A stretch of 64,000 nt of DNA, from NCBI GenBank assembly GCA_017533825.1, contig JAFWIE010000008.1, positions 62,001-126,000 on the forward strand, written 5' to 3'. This stretch comes from Atopobiaceae bacterium (GTDB lineage Bacteria; Actinomycetota; Coriobacteriia; Coriobacteriales; Atopobiaceae). The position numbers were made by a program, and so were the translations under genes. The notes under the pieces were generated by a model. The model was not told the DNA's origin. It did no database searches and saw only the letters and a program-made list of their open reading frames with translations. Shown here piece after piece: positions 27,616 to 36,146 of this stretch. Every line of letters starts with the position of its first letter. The first letter of the stretch is position 1.

Positions 27616-30600
27616 ATGCAACGATGTGGCTATTGTGGGGGAGAACTGTTAGGTGGCGCCGTATTCTGCTGCTCTTGTGGGAAGCGGGTGGCGGGCGAGT
27701 CGGAGTGCACTGACTATCGTTACGAGGCCTTCATCAGCTACCGCCATCTGCCGCGCGACCGCAAGGTCGCGATGCGACTTCAACGTTCGCTCGAGGGCAT
27801 GCGCATACCCAAGGAGGTACGTTCAAAGCTCGATGCGCCAAGTCGCTTGGGGAAGCTCTTTAGGGACGAGGACGAGCTGCCGACGTCGGCCTCGCTCTCT
27901 GACCAAATTCAAGATGCGCTCGTGCATTCGCATTTTCTCATCGTCGTATGCAGCCCGCACTTCAGCGAGAGCCGGTGGTGTACGCGAGAGGTGGAGCTGT
28001 TTGCCTCGCTGCATGGTCGTGATCACATTTTGGTCGCGCTTGCTGAGGGCGAGCCAGAGCAGAGCTATCCTGCCTTGTTGCGTGTGCGAGCCGTGCGCGG
28101 AGAGCAGGGAAGGACACGATTTGTGCCGGAAGAGCCGTTGGCGGCGGACTTCAGGTCAGACGATCGAAGACGTTTCCTGTCGGAACGGTTGCGCGTGGCC
28201 GCCGCGCTCATTGGTTGCGGATACGATGACCTAAGGCAGCGCGTACGCGTGCGCAGGACTCGCATAATCGTCGCTGCGGCAGTGCTTGTCGCCCTCGTGT
28301 CTACGGCATTTGGTGCCGTGTCGTGGTACCAACACATGCTCATCGCGAAAAACTACCGACAGGCGCAAATCAACGAATCGGAGATGCTCGCCACGGCCGC
28401 AAACGAATTGCTTGCGAGTGGAAAGCGAACGGAGGCGATTCAGGTCGCCCTTTCGGCCTTGCCTTCGAGCAGCACCAGCGACGACCGTCCGTTCGTGCCT
28501 GCGGCTCAGCTCGCGCTGGAAGAGGCCTTGGAGGTGTATCCCACCAGCAAGCTGTGGCGTAGCTCGTATTCTGTGGGCAATGTGACGAGCGAATATGCGT
28601 ATTCGTCCGGCGGACTGCAAGCCATGTTGCAGACTGACGATACGATCCTCATAACAAAAATCGATTCGGGCGAGGAGATCAGTCGCATTGATTTGTCTGG
28701 GCTGCGCGAGGCATATCGGGAAGTATACGACATGGATGGCTCTGGAGTGGACGGCTTTGTGTTTTGCGGAGAAAACCTTCTTTGCGGAGTGCGTGGAGGA
28801 GTGGGACTCTTTGATGCGCAAACGGGTGACCTGCTGTGGAGCCAATCTGTGGAGGGTACTCCACTCTCCAGCTATGGGGGCTGCGTTGCCACTGCACCTG
28901 ATGCATCCTTCATCGTCCTGTGCATGGAGGACCGGGAGGTCATAGGCGTAGACTCGGGTTCCGCATGCGTAAGGGTGGTGCTTCTTGATGCCTCAAGCGG
29001 AAAGGAGCAGAACTCGTACGCTCTTCCACTTCCCAAGGATGCGAGCATTCTCTTAAAAATCTGTGTTGCAGTCTCAGATGATGGAAAAACGCTCGCCATT
29101 GCAACCGAAGGCACGCTCGCATGTGTAAACACTACGTCTGGCGAGATCAAGGCGGCTGCCACCTCTCAGCGCTACATATACGACATGGCTTTATTGGGTC
29201 AATACATGGTGGTAATGTGCAGTGAGGACGACTATGCGACGGCAGGCAACGGTACGGTTGCGACCATAGACGTTTTTGATAAGGACCTTAAGAAGCGATG
29301 GAGCAAGGATGAGGCGGCACAGACTTCTTACTCACCGCTTTCCTTTGCTCTGAGTCCGCAGCTGAAGGTCGTGGGTGCCTTGAGTGGTGAGGGCGGAGCT
29401 GACGATACGAGCCTGCTTGCCATAATGAGCGGGCCGTCGGTGGTCGTGTATGAGTTCGACTCCGGCAAGGAGTCCTATAGGTTCGAGCGGGAGTCGAGCC
29501 TGTTGGACTGCGCAATTCTGAAGGATGCGGGGGGACATGGCTGGCTTGTTGCTATAGATGGCAGTGGCACTCTTGTGCGACGTAACCCCACGTCGGGAGT
29601 TTCGACTGTTGTGGGTTCTCCGTACGACTTAGAAATGGGGGCGACGCTTTCCGCGACGCTGGCGAGTTGCGACGGGGGAACCTACTTGGCATCACACGAC
29701 AGAGACAAGCTTACGTATCGTGTGTTTAGGTATGTGGGTCGTGGGGAGGACATAAAGACGCAGGCAGCAAAAACTGATGCCAGGTCCTATAGCGTTGGCT
29801 GGGGCGATGCACATTGTGTTGGCTGGGACGACGCACATTGTTTGTATGGTTACGGCAAGGATGGGGAGTTGCTGGTCCGCTTGGACACGAACACCTTTGA
29901 GCCGCTTTGGAGTTGCGACCTTGTCGGCCTTGGTTTTGCGGACAACGCTGTCGATTGTACGGTTTGTCAAGACTCGGTGTACGTGTACAGTGGAAGTAGC
30001 AAGAAGCTGGTGAGGTTGTCGAGTGACGACGGTGCTATTCTCGATACGTATGAAGTGACAGATGACAGCTCCTCATCGAGCATGGGATACTATGGCATAG
30101 CGGGTGTCGAGCCCATTGTGAACGAGGGCAATGGCGAGAGATTGCTGCTGAGGATGAATCCTGTCGGATTGCTCCTCTTAGACACACAGACCAAGGATGT
30201 GCTGTTTACCTATAACGACGAGTCCGTTACGGGCATGGATGACGTGGAGTACTGCGGTGCATCTGTGGTTTGTAGCGTGACTAAAGATGGCGTTCCTGCG
30301 TATGTGGCTCTGTCGCTTGCAGATGGTCATGAGGTGAGCGGGGACCTAGCACAGTGTCCCGCGTCGGCCAGCGCAAACGGAGCATGGACGGTTAGCCCCG
30401 ACAGGAGACTCTTCGTTACCAGTGGTAGTGACGGTTGCGTACGGCTTTACGATACAGGTGACTGGTCGTTGGTGTGGGAGGCGGCTGAGGTCCCTGCTCT
30501 CGTGCAAATGTTGTTCTTTTCGGCCGATTCGCAGTGCATAGTGCTCCAAGATACTTCAGGCTCGCTCCTGTTGCTCTCTTCCGCAACGGGGGAAACGTTG

Positions 30601-30939
30601 TGTGCATCATCAACGACGCTTCCTCCTATCGAGTGGTGTTTCTACGACGAACGTGATCAGGGTGTAGTTTGGGCGAGGTATTCTGCCGGTGGTATTATGT
30701 CAAGCTACGGATTGGCGAAAGTTTGCTTGGGGGAGGAGGCCTTTGGCCCGTCCAGCGATGTGTATACAGGTGTCGTTCTGTCAGACGATGATAAGACCGC
30801 CCTCTCTTACAACAGCTCGCTCGGCAAAGCTGGCATCATTGAGGTTTACACACTTGACGAACTTATCGAGATGGCCAAAGACGAGGTGGCGGATAGGCCG
30901 CTCTCCGATGCCGAACGCTACATGTATCACATTCCATAA
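27616..30939 (+). CDS. Zinc-ribbon TIR protein with TM helix and beta-propeller outer domain
   Basis: This protein of about 1107 residues starts at ATG 27616 after GGGAG. It opens with a zinc ribbon (C-G-Y-C-G-G...C-C-S-C-G). A TIR domain spans about 35-165 (YEAFISYRHLPRDRKVA; L-F-R-D-E-D-E-L-P; S-R-W-C-T-R-E-V-E-L, with the usual W..E helix). A transmembrane helix lies at 214-238. The remaining 850 residues are a WD40/PQQ-like propeller region with repeated LLDTQTKDVLFTYNDE and LYDTGDWSLVWEA blades. The TIR part is cytosolic and the propeller faces outside, as in a receptor. It is translated with the RyR protein, so the two likely act together. Confidence 0.82.
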   Translation: MQRCGYCGGELLGGAVFCCSCGKRVAGESECTDYRYEAFISYRHLPRDRKVAMRLQRSLEGMRIPKEVRSKLDAPSRLGKLFRDEDELPTSASLSDQIQDALVHSHFLIVVCSPHFSESRWCTREVELFASLHGRDHILVALAEGEPEQSYPALLRVRAVRGEQGRTRFVPEEPLAADFRSDDRRRFLSERLRVAAALIGCGYDDLRQRVRVRRTRIIVAAAVLVALVSTAFGAVSWYQHMLIAKNYRQAQINESEMLATAANELLASGKRTEAIQVALSALPSSSTSDDRPFVPAAQLALEEALEVYPTSKLWRSSYSVGNVTSEYAYSSGGLQAMLQTDDTILITKIDSGEEISRIDLSGLREAYREVYDMDGSGVDGFVFCGENLLCGVRGGVGLFDAQTGDLLWSQSVEGTPLSSYGGCVATAPDASFIVLCMEDREVIGVDSGSACVRVVLLDASSGKEQNSYALPLPKDASILLKICVAVSDDGKTLAIATEGTLACVNTTSGEIKAAATSQRYIYDMALLGQYMVVMCSEDDYATAGNGTVATIDVFDKDLKKRWSKDEAAQTSYSPLSFALSPQLKVVGALSGEGGADDTSLLAIMSGPSVVVYEFDSGKESYRFERESSLLDCAILKDAGGHGWLVAIDGSGTLVRRNPTSGVSTVVGSPYDLEMGATLSATLASCDGGTYLASHDRDKLTYRVFRYVGRGEDIKTQAAKTDARSYSVGWGDAHCVGWDDAHCLYGYGKDGELLVRLDTNTFEPLWSCDLVGLGFADNAVDCTVCQDSVYVYSGSSKKLVRLSSDDGAILDTYEVTDDSSSSSMGYYGIAGVEPIVNEGNGERLLLRMNPVGLLLLDTQTKDVLFTYNDESVTGMDDVEYCGASVVCSVTKDGVPAYVALSLADGHEVSGDLAQCPASASANGAWTVSPDRRLFVTSGSDGCVRLYDTGDWSLVWEAAEVPALVQMLFFSADSQCIVLQDTSGSLLLLSSATGETLCASSTTLPPIEWCFYDERDQGVVWARYSAGGIMSSYGLAKVCLGEEAFGPSSDVYTGVVLSDDDKTALSYNSSLGKAGIIEVYTLDELIEMAKDEVADRPLSDAERYMYHIP

Positions 30940-31026
30940 GGGCTTTTGAAGGTGACGCTTGCCCGTAAACAGGCTGCTTATGAAGCAGTGTCGAGTCTCT
31001 CGTCTCTCTGCGTGTTGGCGAGGCCA

Positions 31027-32019
31027 TCACTCGCTTGTCTCTTCGATTTCGATTAGGCCCAGAATGGTTTCGAGCTCGTGTAGCCTCGGTTCCTCGTTTT
31101 TCGTCTTGCATGCACCCTCGACTAAGCGAAGACGCCCATCATCTGTCAAGAGCATCTCTAGAATATGGGTGGAAGGCGCGTATGCGCTTTCGTTGCTGGT
31201 AGTCTTTGCGAGAATCCGGGCCGCGTAGTATCCCTTGCCGTCGGTTGCGATTTCGTGTGGTTCCTCGACGAGTTCGAACGTTTCGTATTGTGAACTGATG
31301 CCTTCCATGGAAGCATTCAGGAATTCGACGAGGTTTGTCGGCTCAACGCCGGGATGATCTAGCTGGATAATCGTCAGGTTGGCTTGTCCGCCGAAGGATC
31401 GGTACTCTGCTTCGTTATCTTCATTGCTGGTAATCTCGAAGTAATCCGCTGGAAGATGCATAACAAGGCCGAAAGCTCTTTTCTCGTTTGGATATAGCAA
31501 CTTGAGGTTGTCCTCGTACGTGTGCTCCGTTACCTCAGTAGGCCCTTCTTCTTCGCTGCCTTTCGGTTCTGAGACTTTGACGATCTCGCCCTCTTCCTTC
31601 GGCGTCTTCTCGGCTACATCCTCCGTCTGCCGCTCCGTGCTTGTTTTTGATGTCGTAGTGTGACTGCTTTGCGATGCGGCTAGGCTCCTCTCCGCTGCGC
31701 TTTGTGCACACGAGCCTGCCACTGCAACGGAAATCAGTATGGTTATGACGGTGATGACAATTGTTGTTGCGGGGGATTTCTTGCTGCTTTTGACGCTGTC
31801 TCCTGTGGTATTGGTTGGTGCCTGTGTAATACGAGGAGCTGTCTTTGGCGGGTCCTGTGTCTTCGGTGTGGGCGCGCTAGGTCGGCCGTCGACTTCAGGA
31901 ACGTGGCTTGGTGCTGAAGATGACTCATCGTCCAGCATCTCATCCTTTAGATTGGCGCCGCAGAAGGGACAATGCCGCGCGTTGTCGATGACGTTGTTGC
32001 CACAGAAGGGACAGAACAT
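31027..32019 (-). CDS. Zinc-ribbon single-pass membrane protein
   Basis: This 330-residue protein begins M-F-C-P-F-C-G...C-P-F-C-G, followed by a Pro/Thr-rich linker, one transmembrane helix (about residues 88-108), an acidic stretch and an outer alpha/beta domain (FGLVMHLPADYFEITSNEDN; a G-G-Q-A-N-L-T-I-I-Q-L strand). The outer domain resembles generic secreted stress or lipoprotein domains but no family is recognised. It is the last of three - strand genes, all opening with the same zinc ribbon. It converges on the TIR propeller gene. Confidence 0.75.
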   Translation of the reverse strand: MFCPFCGNNVIDNARHCPFCGANLKDEMLDDESSSAPSHVPEVDGRPSAPTPKTQDPPKTAPRITQAPTNTTGDSVKSSKKSPATTIVITVITILISVAVAGSCAQSAAERSLAASQSSHTTTSKTSTERQTEDVAEKTPKEEGEIVKVSEPKGSEEEGPTEVTEHTYEDNLKLLYPNEKRAFGLVMHLPADYFEITSNEDNEAEYRSFGGQANLTIIQLDHPGVEPTNLVEFLNASMEGISSQYETFELVEEPHEIATDGKGYYAARILAKTTSNESAYAPSTHILEMLLTDDGRLRLVEGACKTKNEEPRLHELETILGLIEIEETSE

Positions 32020-32031
32020 GACGCATCTCCT

Positions 32032-33096
32032 TTACGTACGTGCAAGCGAGTTGACTTCGCTGAAACCTCGACGTATGAGGACAAGTAGTACAATCCAAAC
32101 ACCAATACAGAGTGGTATGCACGCCGGAAACGAAAACCAGTCCCAGAGGGTGTGCATGGCGATAGGAATGGCGAAGACTGTCCAGAACTTCGAGTTCAGA
32201 AATACCTTCCAGGTGACTGGACCACGATCCAACGCAATTGAGAGTGCGACGCCCGTGATGGCTGCCCATGCTACATGTCCACCTATGGCCAAAAAACCGC
32301 GCAACACGATAGTGAGCAGCATGCTGAGGTCGGACTCAAATTCCAGTAGCGAGATGAAAGCATAGCCTGCCGATTCGAACGAGGCGTATCCGGAACCAAC
32401 GGCAGCACCGAAGAGCAGGCCGTTAAGCAGGTAGCGTCCCTCGTTGCTGCGATGAATGACACACGCCACAATTATGAGCTTGGCGAATTCCTCGATGAGG
32501 GCTGTAAGGAGGGAAGGGACGAAGCCACCCGTGCCACTCTCTGGAAAGAGTGCGAACAGAGGGTGCGCCACAAGGATGGAAGCGACGCCCCCCATGAAGA
32601 AGTCTTCCAGCATTTCGAGAAAGCTGATATTTCGTGGGACATTCATTTCGTAGAAGAAAACGAGTGTTGCGAAGGGGACGGCGAACGAACCGAGAAGTAT
32701 GATGCCGGGAAGGGTGACGGCGTTCTGAAAGCAAATCCACACAAGCAGAAGGCCGGCGAGCGAAAGAAGCATAATAGAAAGCATGCGCGAATACAGCCAA
32801 GGTCTGCGCCAGCGGTAGCCGGCCTCTTGGATGGTGGGGGTTGTCGTGGGAGTGCCGCAAATGAATATCTCCTCGGCCTCTTCCTTGGTGTGGCGATGGC
32901 TGACCTCCGAGAAGAAGTGGCTGAAATCCAGATCTATGTGGCTTCCGTCACCTAAGATGCCTTCCACATGGTCGGTGATTCCACTTACCATGCGTGATGC
33001 GAAGCCCTTCTTCTCTTCGGTTGTCTGACGTGCTCCGCATCTGGGGCAATATGGTGTCCCATACTCGAGCTCGTGTCCGCATTGTGAGCAAAACAC
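32032..33096 (-). CDS. Zinc-ribbon PrsW-family intramembrane protease
   Basis: This 354-residue protein has an N-terminal zinc ribbon (MFCSQCGHELEYGTPYCPRC), then about eight hydrophobic helices. The PrsW signature is clear: I-E-E-F-A-K-L (near 199-205), S-F-E-S-A-G-Y (near 230), a G-H-V-A-W-A-A-I helix and H-T-L-W-D-W. PrsW proteins are membrane glutamic proteases; in Bacillus PrsW starts anti-sigma factor cleavage. The substrate here is unknown, but the two flanking zinc-ribbon membrane proteins in the same operon are possible clients. It could instead be a non-proteolytic CAAX-like homologue. Confidence 0.85.
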   Translation of the reverse strand: MFCSQCGHELEYGTPYCPRCGARQTTEEKKGFASRMVSGITDHVEGILGDGSHIDLDFSHFFSEVSHRHTKEEAEEIFICGTPTTTPTIQEAGYRWRRPWLYSRMLSIMLLSLAGLLLVWICFQNAVTLPGIILLGSFAVPFATLVFFYEMNVPRNISFLEMLEDFFMGGVASILVAHPLFALFPESGTGGFVPSLLTALIEEFAKLIIVACVIHRSNEGRYLLNGLLFGAAVGSGYASFESAGYAFISLLEFESDLSMLLTIVLRGFLAIGGHVAWAAITGVALSIALDRGPVTWKVFLNSKFWTVFAIPIAMHTLWDWFSFPACIPLCIGVWIVLLVLIRRGFSEVNSLART

Positions 33097-33112
33097 TGTA
33101 CTTTGCTCCGCG

Positions 33113-33751
33113 CTAGTCGTTCACGAACAGGTGAGCGCGCTTTTTGAAATATGACATGTTGATTACGAGAAGGACAATGGTAGCACCAAGATTGGTCATC
33201 GTGCTTGTTGGGGAAGATCCCGAACGAGTTGACCCGATGAGTCCAAGGACACTAACTGCTATGTTGACACCGTAAACGATGTAGAGCGTCGTTATCGCCT
33301 TCGTGCTAAAGCGGGCCATAAGAGTCCGACAATATATGTAGAAGATGCCAAATGCGATGTAGAAAACCCCCATAAATACAAATATCGCACTGAATGAAGA
33401 CGGAGTGCCATATTCTGAACCAAGCCTAGATATGCTCATTACGCTAAGTCCGACAATGATGTCGATGACAGCGCCTGCGAAGAGCTGAAAGTAAATCATG
33501 AACTTGTACCAACCCATACCGAGTCCTTCTGACGTGGCCTGGGCAAGCCCAATTTCGCGTTTTTGAGCTGAGGTGAGTTCTGTGGAGATGGGTGCTGCAG
33601 CTGACGAAGCGGGCTGCTGTTGGGATGCCTGCGCAGGCTGCTGCCGCTTTTGCGTCTTTTCCGCGTCAATCTCTGCGGCGACGTCGCCACCACAGGAAGG
33701 GCAGAACCTCACGCTATCGGGAACCTCAGAACCGCAGAACGGGCAAAACAT
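33113..33751 (-). CDS. Zinc-ribbon four-helix membrane protein
   Basis: This 212-residue protein begins M-F-C-P-F-C-G-S-E-V...C-P-S-C-G, followed by a Gln/Ala-rich linker and four predicted membrane helices. The ATG is preceded by AGGAGGGTTACTCAT. It leads the three-gene zinc-ribbon operon. I recognise no family for the membrane part. The shared N-terminus with the other two suggests a common cytosolic partner or assembly. Confidence 0.75.
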   Translation of the reverse strand: MFCPFCGSEVPDSVRFCPSCGGDVAAEIDAEKTQKRQQPAQASQQQPASSAAAPISTELTSAQKREIGLAQATSEGLGMGWYKFMIYFQLFAGAVIDIIVGLSVMSISRLGSEYGTPSSFSAIFVFMGVFYIAFGIFYIYCRTLMARFSTKAITTLYIVYGVNIAVSVLGLIGSTRSGSSPTSTMTNLGATIVLLVINMSYFKKRAHLFVND

Positions 33752-33936
33752 ATGAGTAACCCTCCTATTCCATGACGCTTCACAACACCAAAATGATAGC
33801 TTTGGCCGTTGCGCAGAATTATGAGGACACTTCTGACTGGTTGCCCAATGTAAGAAGTGGCGAGGGAGATGTAACGATGAGAAGTGAGTGGCAGCCCTTT
33901 GGAAACGGCATGCGAAAGGTCGCCTGCCCCAACGGC

Positions 33937-34347
33937 CTATTGCTCCCCGATGATGTCGGCGAGGGTCTTGCTATCGAGGTATTCCGACGTTACTTTACCC
34001 AGCTCGCGCCAAACCGAGATGGTCGAGCAGGTGTCCACGATAGGGCAGATGCGCCCACGCGTGCAGTCGAGGCAGCCTACCGGGGCGAGCGAGCCCTCGG
34101 CGGCGCGCAGGATTTGGCCGAGTGTGTATTCCTCGGGCTTGCGCGTGAGCTTGTATCCGCCGCCCTTGCCGCGCAGGCTCGTCACGTAGCCTGCCCGGCC
34201 CATGAGCGCGATGACCTGCTCCAAATACTTGCGAGAGATGTTCTGCCGCTTGGCGACGTCGCCAAGCGAGACCCATCCCTCATGTTGGGCGAGGTCAGCC
34301 ATGGCGCGAAGCGCGTATTGGCCCTTTGTCGAGAACATCCCCGCCAT
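33937..34347 (-). CDS. Rrf2-family regulator of the suf operon
   Basis: This 136-residue protein has the Rrf2 winged-helix N-terminus (FSTKGQYALRAMADLA; NISRKYLEQVIALM) and an iron-sulfur type cysteine set (Cys92, Cys95, Cys101, Cys107) in GCLDCTRGRICPIVDTC. Family members such as IscR and SufR/RsiR sense Fe-S status and repress Fe-S assembly genes. It is the last gene of the suf operon, following sufU, and the ATG has AGGAGG upstream. The near-perfect palindrome over the sufC promoter (39499-39522) is its probable operator, giving feedback control. Confidence 0.9.
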   Translation of the reverse strand: MAGMFSTKGQYALRAMADLAQHEGWVSLGDVAKRQNISRKYLEQVIALMGRAGYVTSLRGKGGGYKLTRKPEEYTLGQILRAAEGSLAPVGCLDCTRGRICPIVDTCSTISVWRELGKVTSEYLDSKTLADIIGEQ

Positions 34348-34371
34348 CTTCTAACCTCCTCGGACCTGAGT

Positions 34372-34446
34372 GTTCCGCGGGGGAAATGCCCCTGTGGAAC
34401 ATACCCCTGGGGGGCATGCCCCGCAGGGGCGTGCCCCCACGGAACA
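34372..34446. repeat. Cluster of GC-rich palindromes between sufU and the Rrf2 gene
   Basis: Arms 34372-34383 and 34389-34400 form a 12-bp stem with two wobble pairs. A second stem pairs 34410-34422 with 34426-34438 (13 bp, one wobble). The motif GTTCC-NNN-GGGG occurs three times in alternating orientation. The cluster lies in the operon directly after the sufU stop codon. It may stabilise upstream mRNA or reduce Rrf2 expression. Confidence 0.6.
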
Positions 34447-34448
34447 TC

Positions 34449-34880
34449 CTATTCCTGTAGCATCTCGGAGAGGGTGCGCCAGGCGAGCTCAGCACACTTG
34501 ACGCGCGCTGGCATGTGGCTCACGTCCATGAGCAGCGCGGCCTCGTCGAGCTGCTCCTCCAGCTTGTCCGCGTCCTTCTCGGCGCCGGTGACCATGTCCT
34601 TAAAGAGCGCGCATAGCTCGATGGCCTCGGCGGGTGTCTTTCCCACCATGAGGTCGCTCATCATGTCGGCTGAGGCCATGGAGACGGCACAGCCGTGGCC
34701 GGTGTAGGCGCACTCCTCGATGCGGCCGTCATCACCCAAGCGCACGGAGAGGTGCAGCTCGTCGCCGCACGATGGGTTGATGCCGTCGTGCTCGTGTGTG
34801 GCATCCTCCATTGCGTACTTGTAATCAGGGTGCGTTACGTGGTCCATGAACTGTTCGTTGTACAGACTAGTTACGTCCAT
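34449..34880 (-). CDS. sufU: SufU-type Fe-S assembly scaffold / zinc sulfurtransferase
   Basis: This 143-residue protein has the SufU/IscU pattern: N-P-S-C-G-D, then G-H-G-C-A-V-S-M-A-S-A-D-M-M with the SufU-type insertion before the last cysteine (VKCAELAW). SufU accepts sulfur from SufS and passes it to the SufBCD scaffold. The start overlaps the sufS end by 14 bases, showing translational coupling. All three ligand cysteines are present. Confidence 0.93.
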   Translation of the reverse strand: MDVTSLYNEQFMDHVTHPDYKYAMEDATHEHDGINPSCGDELHLSVRLGDDGRIEECAYTGHGCAVSMASADMMSDLMVGKTPAEAIELCALFKDMVTGAEKDADKLEEQLDEAALLMDVSHMPARVKCAELAWRTLSEMLQE

Positions 34881-36144
34881 TGAAGATCCCCCAAACGGTG
34901 TCGAGCCCTGCGATGAGTCGGTCGATGTCGGCCTTGTCGTTGTAGAATGCCACGCTTGCCCGACAGGTGCTATGCCAGCCGAGGTAGGTGAGCAGGGGTT
35001 GCGCGCAGTGGTGACCAGCGCGGATGCACACGTTGCTCATGTCCAGAATGGAGGCAACGTCGTGCGGGTGAATGCCCTTGACGTCGAACGAAACGGCGCC
35101 GACATGGCGGTCGGGCTCGGAGGGGCCGACGATCGTGATGTAGTCGCGCGACTGGAGTTGCTCGCAGAGATACGCGGCTAGCAGACGTTCGCGTTCCTCG
35201 AGTGCGGCCATGTCGTGCGCCTCGAGGTAGGCTATCGCGGCGTCCGTCGCGTACGATCCCGCGGCATCCTGGGTGCCGGCTTCGAACTTCTGCGGCACGG
35301 GCGACCACACAGCGTCCGTCTCGGTAACGGAGTCGATCATCTCGCCGCCTACGAGGAACGGAGGCATGGCATCGAGCAGCTCCGGCTTGCCCCACAGCAC
35401 GCCGATACCCATGGGGCCGCCCAGCTTGTGTGCCGAGAACGCGAGGAAGTCACAACCCAGAGAACGGACGTTTACTGCTACGTGCGGTACGGACTGGGCG
35501 CCGTCCACGATGCAGAGCGCACCGACCTCGTGTGCCCTTGCCGCGATGGCGGCGACGTCGTTCTGGACGCCCAGAACGTTGGAGACGTGCGTCACCGAGA
35601 CGATCTTCGTCCGGGGGCCGATCTTCTCGGCAAGTTCGGATTTAGGAATCGAGAAGTCCTCCGTCAAACGTAGGTACACGAGGTTTGCGCCAGTCGCTGC
35701 GCAAACCTGCTGCCACGGAATCAGGTTAGAGTGATGCTCCATGATGGAGATGACCACGTCGTCGCCGGGGCCAAGTTCGGTGAGACGGGGAAGCGTGCGG
35801 GAAAGCAGGTTGAGCGCCTCGCTCGCGTTGCGTGTGAAGACGATGGCATTGCCTTGGGGTGTGCCGTCGTCGTCGGTCGCCCCGATGAAGCGCGCGATGC
35901 GCGTCCGGGCGGCATCGATGCTGGCCGTAGCCTCGACGGAGAGTCGATACAGGCCGCGCAGGGGATTGGCGTTCATCGTCTCGTAGAAGTGCCGCTCGGC
36001 ATCGAGGACGGTGGCCGGACGCTGGGCCGTGGCTGCGCTATCCAAGAAGGCGAGCTGCGGGTTCTGTGCGAGCAGGGGGAAGTCCAGCTTGTAGGGACTC
36101 TGCTCGATGGTGGCGATATGTGCGGCGCTGAGGATGGATGCCAT
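34867..36144 (-). CDS. sufS: SufS cysteine desulfurase
   Basis: This 425-residue protein is a group II cysteine desulfurase. The PLP lysine is in F-S-A-H-K-L-G-G-P-M-G-I-G, with H-H-S-N-L-I-P-W-Q near the cofactor and the active cysteine in R-A-G-H-H-C-A-Q-P-L. It takes sulfur from cysteine as a persulfide for Fe-S assembly. It is located between sufD (two-base gap) and sufU (overlap). The length is normal for the family. Confidence 0.96.
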   Translation of the reverse strand: MASILSAAHIATIEQSPYKLDFPLLAQNPQLAFLDSAATAQRPATVLDAERHFYETMNANPLRGLYRLSVEATASIDAARTRIARFIGATDDDGTPQGNAIVFTRNASEALNLLSRTLPRLTELGPGDDVVISIMEHHSNLIPWQQVCAATGANLVYLRLTEDFSIPKSELAEKIGPRTKIVSVTHVSNVLGVQNDVAAIAARAHEVGALCIVDGAQSVPHVAVNVRSLGCDFLAFSAHKLGGPMGIGVLWGKPELLDAMPPFLVGGEMIDSVTETDAVWSPVPQKFEAGTQDAAGSYATDAAIAYLEAHDMAALEERERLLAAYLCEQLQSRDYITIVGPSEPDRHVGAVSFDVKGIHPHDVASILDMSNVCIRAGHHCAQPLLTYLGWHSTCRASVAFYNDKADIDRLIAGLDTVWGIFNGRN

Positions 36145-36146
36145 GG

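Noticed and set aside
32452-32955. 167-residue + strand frame rich in charged residues
   Set aside because: It is opposite the PrsW-family gene, whose membrane helices and active residues are evident.
33772-34707. 311-residue + strand frame
   Set aside because: It crosses the Rrf2 gene, the palindrome cluster and sufU in antisense. Both opposite genes are well supported.
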